7,714 nt of DNA from Bacteroidota bacterium (lineage in GTDB: Bacteria; Bacteroidota; Bacteroidia; Bacteroidales; B39-G9): NCBI GenBank assembly GCA_030592465.1, contig JAUVJB010000141.1, positions 1-7,714 of the forward strand. The letters are read 5' to 3'. Of this stretch, positions 1-4,730 are shown piece by piece. The notes beneath the pieces were generated by a model that had not been told where the DNA came from, did not search any database, and was given only the letters and a program-made list of their open reading frames with translations. Within the stretch, counting starts at the first letter, position 1, and each line of letters opens with the position of its first letter. A program made the position numbers and the translations under genes.

Positions 1-60
1 AAATGGGGATATGATAAACTGAATTGGTATAGTAAATGGGCGAGTGCGTGTGGGGTTTAA
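1..60 (+). CDS. C-terminal tail of an unidentified upstream gene (partial)
   Basis: Frame 1 is open from the first base of the window to a TAA at 58-60 and reads KWGYDKLNWYSKWASACGV. The other two forward frames close within the first 21 bases. The tryptophan-, tyrosine- and lysine-rich tail looks like a plausible protein end, but 19 residues are too few to identify a family, and an open frame this short can occur by chance. It has the same direction as all downstream genes. Confidence 0.4.
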   Translation, partial: KWGYDKLNWYSKWASACGV

Positions 61-130
61 TTGTGCCTAACACGTGTATATCACACATAACAAACAATAT
101 TTGATACAATTAGAAATAATTTTGACAAAA

Positions 131-394
131 ATGAGCAATGACCAAAAAATACATCAAATATTAATTCACAACGAGAACATCAGGGAGCATTTACCCCACT
201 GCACTTATTGTGATACTTCACAGGAAAATGTTATGTTGATTGAATATAGAAATGAGCCTATTTGTCCAAAGTGTCTTAGGGATGAAGTATATGAGGATGA
301 TTTGACTTTAACGGAATATAATAAATTAATTGAAAATAACGTGATGGATGACTCTGCCGTTAAGGAGTTGTTGTCAGAACCTAATATTGATTAA
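131..394 (+). CDS. Small zinc-ribbon protein, 87 aa, unknown function
   Basis: I choose the ATG at 131. It follows an A-rich stretch typical of Bacteroidota starts, whereas the longer version would need a GTG at 74 and would add 19 residues of little character. The protein has two CxxC pairs, CTYC at residues 24-27 and CPKC at 45-48, spaced as in a zinc ribbon, so it probably binds one zinc ion and may contact DNA, RNA or a partner protein. The rest is acidic and helical (DEVYEDD near residues 50-56). No enzyme motif is visible. It is the first complete gene of the series and its stop is separated from the next ATG by one base, which suggests co-transcription and translational coupling. I do not recognise a named family. 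Confidence 0.72.
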   Translation: MSNDQKIHQILIHNENIREHLPHCTYCDTSQENVMLIEYRNEPICPKCLRDEVYEDDLTLTEYNKLIENNVMDDSAVKELLSEPNID

Positions 395-395
395 A

Positions 396-602
396 ATGAA
401 AACAAAAGAAGAAATTTTAAGACAGGAAGTTCAAAATGATACTAAAAAGAAAACTGTTGAGCCAACTATTAAAAATGCTAATGAGTTTATTAATCTTTGT
501 AATTGTTTTGGCTTAGTAAATGCAAAAGAGGGCGGAGTATTAGAATTAGACAGCCTTCTTATTGATTTTTACAAATGGTTTGAATTAAGAAAAAATAAAT
601 AA
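396..602 (+). CDS. Hypothetical protein, 68 aa
   Basis: The start at 396 lies one base after the preceding stop (TAA A ATG), which is better supported than an upstream in-frame ATG at 348 that would overlap the previous gene by 47 bases. The product begins MKTKEEILRQEV, a charged amphipathic helix, followed by a Lys/Thr-rich linker and a C-terminal helical part with an LCNCFGL segment around residues 34-40 and an aromatic DFYKWFELRK end. There is no signal peptide, membrane segment or known catalytic motif. Small proteins of this kind are common between early phage genes. Function unknown. Confidence 0.6.
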   Translation: MKTKEEILRQEVQNDTKKKTVEPTIKNANEFINLCNCFGLVNAKEGGVLELDSLLIDFYKWFELRKNK

Positions 603-628
603 TTAAAAAACAACTAAAATCTAAAAAC

Positions 629-1768
629 ATGGAAACTAAAGTAAAACAGAACGAATTAGTAAAAGTAATTGAATCCAGTGAGTTAAAATCTGAAACAAGT
701 AATTTTATCAAAGAAAAGTTCCTGCCATTCTTTGAGCAGGCGGAGGAATGGAAGGAGAAAGCAAGGACATTAACAGTAACTGATGTTTCACAGATTCGTG
801 AGATGAAAATGGCACGTGAGGCTCGGTTGGCATTAAGAGATATTCGCATAAATGCCGATAAAACCCGAAAAACATTAAAAGAAGACAGTTTGAGATACGG
901 CAAGGCTGTTCAGGGTGTTTATAATGTAATTGATTTTCTCATTGTTCCTATCGAAAAACATTTAGAGGAGCAAGAAAAGTTTGTTGAAATTTTAGAAGCA
1001 AAACGTAAGGCAGAATTGAAGGCTAAAAGAGAAATTGAATTACAACCATTTGAGGAGTTTGTAATATTAGATTTAGATTTGGCAAATATGAACGAGGAAA
1101 ACTATCAAAAACTCCTGAACGGTGCGAAACTTCAATTACAAGAAAAAATTGATGTTGAGAAAAAAGTCGAAGCTGAAAGAATTGAGCAGGAAAGAAAAGA
1201 AAAACTATTTGCAAATAGACAAAACCAAATTGCCCCCTATGCTCAATTTGATTTTAAAATAGGATTGACTTTAAATATGTCCGACAATGACTTCAATGTT
1301 CTCTTAATTGATTTAGAAAAACAAAAAGAAAAATACGATATTGAGCAAGAACGCATCAGAAAAGAAAACGCTAAGCTAAAAGCCGAAAGGGAAGCCAAAG
1401 AAAAACAACTGGAAAAAGAAAGAGCTGAAGCAGAGGCAAAACGCAAGGCTATTGAGGAAAAGGCACAAAAAGAAAAAGAAGTTATCAAAGCTAAGCTAAA
1501 AGCCGAAAGGGAAGCCAGAGAGAAATCGGAAGCAGAATTAAAAACAAAAACTGAAAATGAACGTAAAGCTAAATTAGAGAAAGCTGAAGCTGAACGTAAG
1601 GCAAGAACTGCCCCCGATAAAATTAAATTAAACGAACTTGCCCTGACTATTGATAATATTATTTTGCCTGAATTAAAAAGTGAGGATGGACAAAAAATTT
1701 TAGAAAATATAAAAATACTTTTAGATAAAACATCTAAATATATTCGTGAAAAATCGGCAGTTATTTAA
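629..1768 (+). CDS. Coiled-coil phage protein, DUF1351-like, 379 aa
   Basis: Residues 1-125 resemble the conserved part of DUF1351-type phage proteins: a run of basic and acidic helices containing ARLALRDIRINADKTRKTLK (62-81) and VPIEKHLEEQEKF (106-118). In known phages such proteins sit beside the RecT/Bet recombination genes, as here, but their biochemical role is not established. Residues 139-192 and 202-249 look like two copies of one module: a short domain (PFEEF..LANMNEENYQKLL and PYAQF..LNMSDNDFNVLL) followed by a Lys/Glu/Arg helix. Residues about 230-330 are a long charged coiled coil containing an exact nine-residue repeat, AKLKAEREA, at 248-256 and 288-296. Residues 330-379 form a small C-terminal helical domain. 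The protein should be cytoplasmic and oligomeric. The ATG at 629 follows an A-rich leader. The family assignment is by recalled pattern and is moderate. Confidence 0.75.
   Translation: METKVKQNELVKVIESSELKSETSNFIKEKFLPFFEQAEEWKEKARTLTVTDVSQIREMKMAREARLALRDIRINADKTRKTLKEDSLRYGKAVQGVYNVIDFLIVPIEKHLEEQEKFVEILEAKRKAELKAKREIELQPFEEFVILDLDLANMNEENYQKLLNGAKLQLQEKIDVEKKVEAERIEQERKEKLFANRQNQIAPYAQFDFKIGLTLNMSDNDFNVLLIDLEKQKEKYDIEQERIRKENAKLKAEREAKEKQLEKERAEAEAKRKAIEEKAQKEKEVIKAKLKAEREAREKSEAELKTKTENERKAKLEKAEAERKARTAPDKIKLNELALTIDNIILPELKSEDGQKILENIKILLDKTSKYIREKSAVI
1370..1517 (+). repeat. 28-bp direct repeat inside the coiled-coil gene
   Basis: Bases 1370-1397 recur identically at 1490-1517, exactly 120 bp (40 codons) apart and in frame. 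Both copies encode AKLKAEREA. Exact identity including synonymous positions points to a recent tandem duplication or a gene-conversion event within the coiled coil, and recombination between the copies would shorten the protein by 40 residues without a frameshift. Confidence 0.85.
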
Positions 1769-1826
1769 TTAGCCTGCTTACTGTCAAAGTAATAATAATT
1801 CTTATTTATTAATTTAATATAAAAAA

Positions 1827-2417
1827 ATGAAATCACTTAAAAATGATTATTGTATCAAGATGTTTGCTGATAGTGGAAATAATTCTCGACCACAAATGAA
1901 TGAAATCCATCTTGAAAATGGGTTTCTATATGCCTCTGATTTACATATGGCAGCAAAAGTAAATGCGGATATTTGTGTAAAAAAATATAAATCAATTGAA
2001 AAATATCCAAATGTTGAGGAGTTAATATCCGAGCATAATTCTGATGAAACAAAAATATTTAAAGTAAATACTCTTTTTAATGAATTAATGAAAAGAGAGT
2101 GTTGTTTTAAACAAAAATTTATTGATTGTTCTGAATGTGATGGTACTGGAACAAAAATTTGTGAGTGTTGTGATAGTGAGTATGATTGCGTAAATTGTAT
2201 GGGTGAGGGAATTATTGCAGGAGAAAAACTTGAATTGACGAGTAAGCATCATTGCAAATTATTTAATAAAAAGTACAATTTAAGACATTTAGATATTATT
2301 TTAAAAACAGCAATCATTTTAAGTGTTGATGATATTGAAATTTCAAATGCAGAAAAATCAGGAACTATATTTAAAGTAGGGGATTTTACAATACTTTTAA
2401 TGCCAGTATTTAATTAA
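1827..2417 (+). CDS. Beta-clamp-like phage protein with DnaJ-type zinc finger, 196 aa
   Basis: The flanks look like a shortened DNA polymerase sliding-clamp fold. HLENGFLYASDLHMAAKV (28-45) matches the style of a clamp strand pair carrying an (A/T)D-H motif, and the C-terminus IFKVGDFTILLMPVF (181-195) matches the (L/I)MP(V/M) ending of clamp subunits. Between them lies a zinc-binding insertion: CSECDGTG (101-108), a CECC cluster (112-115) and CVNCMGEG (121-128). The first and last are CxxCxGxG repeats as in DnaJ zinc fingers. Full bacterial clamps are about 370 aa with three domains; this is about half that. I recall similar clamp/zinc-finger proteins in Bacteroidota phages, so a role in replication or as a processivity or loading factor is a reasonable inference but unproven. 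It is preceded by a 58-base A/T-rich gap with no recognised signal. Confidence 0.65.
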   Translation: MKSLKNDYCIKMFADSGNNSRPQMNEIHLENGFLYASDLHMAAKVNADICVKKYKSIEKYPNVEELISEHNSDETKIFKVNTLFNELMKRECCFKQKFIDCSECDGTGTKICECCDSEYDCVNCMGEGIIAGEKLELTSKHHCKLFNKKYNLRHLDIILKTAIILSVDDIEISNAEKSGTIFKVGDFTILLMPVFN

Positions 2418-2446
2418 AACTTATTATTAACCAATTATATAAAATT

Positions 2447-2704
2447 ATGGAAAGATTAAAAATCATCGAAGCAATGGCACATTGCACTAAATTAACAGGA
2501 ATCAATCTCACACAAAAAGAGCTTGCAAAAAATATTGAAGTTTGGAAAAATTCACCCGAAAGCAGTCGTGCGACTAATATGTCAGCTTTAATAAAAGGTA
2601 ATCGGATGCAAAAATTTGTTTCAATTATTTTAGATATTTGTAAAAAAACTGGAGTGGACCCGAACTTTTTATTTGACTACACAAAATTAGAATCAGTAGA
2701 ATGA
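2447..2704 (+). CDS. Small helix-turn-helix DNA-binding protein, Cro/CI-like, 85 aa
   Basis: Residues about 21-60 fit an Xre/Cro-type HTH: LTQKELAKNI (21-30) as the first helix of the motif, then an extended loop, SSRATNMSALIKG (39-51) as the recognition helix, and FVSIILDICKKTGVDPNFLF (57-76) as the last helices, with the DPNFLF ending typical of this fold. It would bind DNA in the cytoplasm as a dimer. The loop between the two helices of the motif is longer than usual (about 10 extra residues), so the fold assignment is good but not certain. Its stop overlaps the ATG of the next small gene (ATGA, 2701-2704), and its own gene ends about 150 bases upstream of the recombination promoter, whose palindromes are candidate targets. 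No direct evidence ties it to that promoter. Confidence 0.7.
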   Translation: MERLKIIEAMAHCTKLTGINLTQKELAKNIEVWKNSPESSRATNMSALIKGNRMQKFVSIILDICKKTGVDPNFLFDYTKLESVE

Positions 2705-2838
2705 TTAAACTTTTTACAATATTAATATTTATCATTATAATTTTCAGGGACAAAAATAAAACGCCCTCAGTGTGTGATGTAAAAAATTTAAAGAGGATGT
2801 TAAATGAAATTCATAACGAATTATATCCGTTAAATTAA
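2701..2838 (+). CDS. Small single-pass membrane protein, 45 aa
   Basis: An ATG at 2701 overlaps the stop of the HTH gene (ATGA) and opens a 45-codon frame ending TAA at 2836-2838. Residues 2-15 (IKLFTILIFIIIIF) are a hydrophobic stretch long enough to be a short membrane anchor. It is followed by RDKNK and a polar tail PSVCDVKNLKRMLNEIHNEL that should form an amphipathic helix. The overlap with the upstream stop and the clear two-part design argue that it is translated by coupling. It has no recognised family. It could be a small phage membrane effector, for example one acting on host membrane physiology or superinfection, but nothing in the sequence specifies this. Confidence 0.5.
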   Translation: MIKLFTILIFIIIIFRDKNKTPSVCDVKNLKRMLNEIHNELYPLN

Positions 2839-2856
2839 TAAAATATGTCGAATATA

Positions 2857-2888
2857 TTTTTTTTATATCGGAAATATTTTTATATTTG
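2857..2888 (+). promoter_or_regulatory. Bacteroidota-type promoter of the recombination operon
   Basis: TATATTTG at 2881-2888 matches the Bacteroidota -7 consensus TAnnTTTG. The -33 region falls in an eight-T run (2857-2864) rather than a clear TTTG. Transcription should start near 2891-2894, giving a leader of about 165 nt before recT. It is the best promoter match I found in the window. A perfect 6-bp inverted repeat AAATAT/ATATTT (2872-2877 and 2882-2887) overlaps the -7 element, and CGaATAT/ATATCG (2849-2855 and 2865-2870) flanks the -33 region. Both are candidate repressor sites. Confidence 0.65.
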
Positions 2889-2891
2889 CAT

Positions 2892-2934
2892 TGCTCTTTG
2901 GAATATATTTAGATGTTTTGATAAGGAAAACATC
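2892..2934 (+). promoter_or_regulatory. boxA-like motif plus hairpin at the 5' end of the recT leader (nut-like)
   Basis: TGCTCTTT at 2892-2899 is identical to the core of the E. coli rRNA antitermination boxA (TGCTCTTTAACA). Twelve nucleotides later GATGTTTT (2912-2919) and AAAACATC (2927-2934) form a perfect 8-bp hairpin with a 7-nt loop, GATAAGG. The order boxA, spacer, hairpin is that of lambdoid nut sites. The motif lies almost at the predicted transcript start, which weakens the boxA reading, because similar CTCTTTG sequences are frequent just after Bacteroidota promoters. Confidence 0.35.
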
Positions 2935-2975
2935 ACCAACATAAAGACTTTTCAATTTTCTTTTATCCATAAATT

Positions 2976-3028
2976 AAGCTCTTTATTTGATGTAACCTTA
3001 TCTTGCATTGAATTTAAGGGCTTTTTTT
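2976..3028 (+). terminator. Attenuator or terminator-like hairpin in the recT leader
   Basis: AAGCTC (2976-2981) can pair with GGGCTT (3018-3023, one G-U), followed by a run of seven T (3022-3028). Inside, TTGATG (2987-2992) can pair with CATTGA (3006-3011, two G-U). The stem is short and split by an internal loop, so it is a weak intrinsic terminator at best. Its position between a strong promoter and recT suggests either attenuation of the operon or the 3' end of a small RNA of about 135 nt starting near 2892. Confidence 0.35.
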
Positions 3029-3058
3029 ATGGACTAAAATTAATCAAAAATTAAAGAC

Positions 3059-3829
3059 ATGGAAATTCAAACAACAAAAAACGATAAAAAAATAGGTGAT
3101 GTAATGAATTTGTCGCCTGAAAAAATTGCAATTATTAAAAGTACAGTGGCTAAGGGTTTCACTGATTTGGAGTTGGCATATTTTTTAAATGTATGTCAAT
3201 CAGTAGACATGAATCCGTTTAATAAAGAAATCTGGAGCTACAAGGATAACAAGGGCAATCTTCTTATTTTTGCGGGCAGAGATGGTTTTTTATCTAAGGC
3301 TCAAAAAAATCCGTTATTTAACGGAATAAGAAGTTGTGAGGTTCGTGAAAAAGACGAGTTCAGTATTGATGTTGCGAATAATAATATCAAACATACTTTT
3401 GGAATAAGTGATAGGGGTAATGTAGTGGGTGCTTATGCTATTGTTTTCAGAAAAGGTGGTGAGCCGACAATTGAATATGCTTTATTTAAAACTTATAATA
3501 AAGGATGGGGTGCATGGCTTACACATAAAGCCGAAATGATAAAAAAATGTGCCGAAACTCACGCTTTAAAAAAGGCATTTGGAATTTCTGGTGTGCAATC
3601 TGAATATGATTTTGAAACTAAAAATAATATTGCAACTCCTATTAACACAGAAATAAAACATGAAATAAATCCTGAATTTAAAGACGCAACCGAAAAATTA
3701 AAGATTTGTAAAACCAAAGAAGACATAAAATTGTTATTTAATAATTATCCAATTTTAAAAAGTAACGATAAATTCAGGGAATTATTTATAAATAGAGAAA
3801 AAGAATTAACCGAAAATAAAACTGATTAA
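3059..3829 (+). CDS. recT: RecT/Bet-family single-strand DNA annealing protein
   Basis: The protein belongs to the Bet-like branch of RecT recombinases: FTDLELAYFLNVCQSVDMNP (34-53), then KEIWSYKDN (56-64), GRDGFLSKAQKNPLFNG (73-89), and the family's helix WLTHKAEMIKKCAETHALKK (153-172) followed by AFG. These proteins form rings or helices on single-stranded DNA and anneal complementary strands exposed by a partner exonuclease, acting in phage recombination and end repair in the cytoplasm. Its 256 aa is close to the usual length of 260-270. Residues 190-256 are a charged helical tail, less conserved in the family and likely the host SSB or nuclease contact region (inference). The ATG at 3059 directly follows the structured leader and an A-rich stretch. 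The nuclease gene starts 2 nt after its stop, so the two are translated together. Confidence 0.92.
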   Translation: MEIQTTKNDKKIGDVMNLSPEKIAIIKSTVAKGFTDLELAYFLNVCQSVDMNPFNKEIWSYKDNKGNLLIFAGRDGFLSKAQKNPLFNGIRSCEVREKDEFSIDVANNNIKHTFGISDRGNVVGAYAIVFRKGGEPTIEYALFKTYNKGWGAWLTHKAEMIKKCAETHALKKAFGISGVQSEYDFETKNNIATPINTEIKHEINPEFKDATEKLKICKTKEDIKLLFNNYPILKSNDKFRELFINREKELTENKTD

Positions 3830-3831
3830 TT

Positions 3832-4659
3832 ATGAAACTAAGTATTTCGCAATCATTATTAAAAGACTGGGACGATTATTCTAAAGGTCTCGGTTGTGGG
3901 CTTTGGTTCAAAGCTCGGCATATTGACAAAATAAAAACAAAACCGACACCCGCAATGTTAAAGGGGCTTAGGTTTGAGTATCTTTGTACGGGTGCTTTAT
4001 TAAGAGACGGCTCAATTCCTCCAGAATTATTAACCAAAACAGGCAATATTTCTAAGACAGATAATCAAAAAGTCGAAAAACAAGCCGAGAGATTTAAGGA
4101 AGCTATTGAATTTTACGGTGTAGAAATTTTAGAAACAAGTAAGATAATTGAATGGGAGTGTGATGATTATAAACGAAAAGGCGTATTAGATATTTTGGCT
4201 AAAATTCATAAAATGCCTGAATTTAAAGAAAATCCTAATGTTTACATGAAGCCGTTTGAGGCAATTATTGATATAAAAAGTACGGGATTGCTTGATAATA
4301 AATTTGAACAATTTGGTTGGGCTTTAGAAAACTTACCGTTTAGAAATAAATTAACGGAGCAACCTGTTGATTATAAAAGTATTTATCGTGAAAATGGCAT
4401 AAAAGATATACCTTTTTATTGGTTTGTTCATTCAAATACAAATGACATAGACAGCAGAATCATTGAGGCAAGGGTAGGAGATGCAAGAATAGATGAACAG
4501 ATTTTTAAAGTAAAAAGTGCCGTAAAAGCTATTGAAAGCGAATTATTTTTAGAATTTAAAGCACACCCTACGGTTAAGAGATGTTTTAATTGTCCTTTAT
4601 TTAAGAATTGTAAAGAAAAAATTACAGTTCCAAAAGTTAATATCGTTGAGATTTATTAA
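3832..4659 (+). CDS. PD-(D/E)XK exonuclease with Cas4/AddB-like iron-sulfur cysteines
   Basis: Catalytic elements of the PD-(D/E)XK fold are visible: GVLD with Asp120, EAIIDIKST with Asp147 and Lys149, and an FEQFGWAL helix with Gln160, which corresponds to the Q motif. Four cysteines are arranged as in Cas4 and AddB: Cys22 after an N-terminal SxSxLxxW helix, and Cys251, Cys254 and Cys260 in CFNCPLFKNC near the C-terminus, predicted to hold a 4Fe-4S cluster that clamps the ends of the nuclease domain. At the usual motif I histidine (GxxxH) there is GLRFEYL, with Glu49 instead. The gene follows recT by 2 nt and so takes the exonuclease place of a Red-like pair, resecting double-strand ends to give single strands for RecT. 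Resection polarity cannot be read from the sequence. Length 275 aa is normal for phage members. Confidence 0.85.
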   Translation: MKLSISQSLLKDWDDYSKGLGCGLWFKARHIDKIKTKPTPAMLKGLRFEYLCTGALLRDGSIPPELLTKTGNISKTDNQKVEKQAERFKEAIEFYGVEILETSKIIEWECDDYKRKGVLDILAKIHKMPEFKENPNVYMKPFEAIIDIKSTGLLDNKFEQFGWALENLPFRNKLTEQPVDYKSIYRENGIKDIPFYWFVHSNTNDIDSRIIEARVGDARIDEQIFKVKSAVKAIESELFLEFKAHPTVKRCFNCPLFKNCKEKITVPKVNIVEIY

Positions 4660-4730
4660 AACAAAATATTATGAATAAAAAAATAACTGAAATAGCAACT
4701 GTACGTCAATAAAGCAATGAACTTAAATAA

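Noticed and set aside
65..71. GCCTAAC, a perfect match to the attC left-box consensus RYYYAAC, 4 bases after a stop codon
   Set aside because: No GTTRRRY partner or any GTT occurs between it and the next gene start at 131, and no inner stem can be drawn, so it is probably chance.
73..86. GTGTATATCACAC-type short palindrome at the window start
   Set aside because: Only four paired bases; no promoter is convincingly placed beside it.
100..124. Possible promoter TTTG (100-103) and TAATTTTG (117-124) before the zinc-ribbon gene
   Set aside because: The two elements are only 13 bases apart, too close for the usual Bacteroidota spacing, and it would imply a leaderless transcript starting at about 130.
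559..903. Reverse-strand 114-codon frame across the start of the coiled-coil gene
   Set aside because: It overlaps two well-supported + strand genes and would be the only minus-strand gene; the composition is that of an antisense shadow.
1023..1488. Reverse-strand open frames of 63 and 81 codons inside the coiled-coil gene
   Set aside because: Their Ser/Phe/Ala-rich translations are the expected antisense of Glu/Lys/Ala-rich coiled coil; no start signals and no operon context.
2845..3054. 69-codon open frame (MSNIFFLYRKYFYICIALWN...) before recT
   Set aside because: It runs through the -33 and -7 promoter elements and the hairpins of the recT leader, has a random AT-rich composition (Phe, Ile, Lys, Ser), and no recognisable motif.
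4671..4712. 13-codon frame MNKKITEIATVRQ after the nuclease gene
   Set aside because: It has a good A-rich start context but is too short to defend; two in-frame stops separate it from the methyltransferase, so it is not an N-terminal extension.
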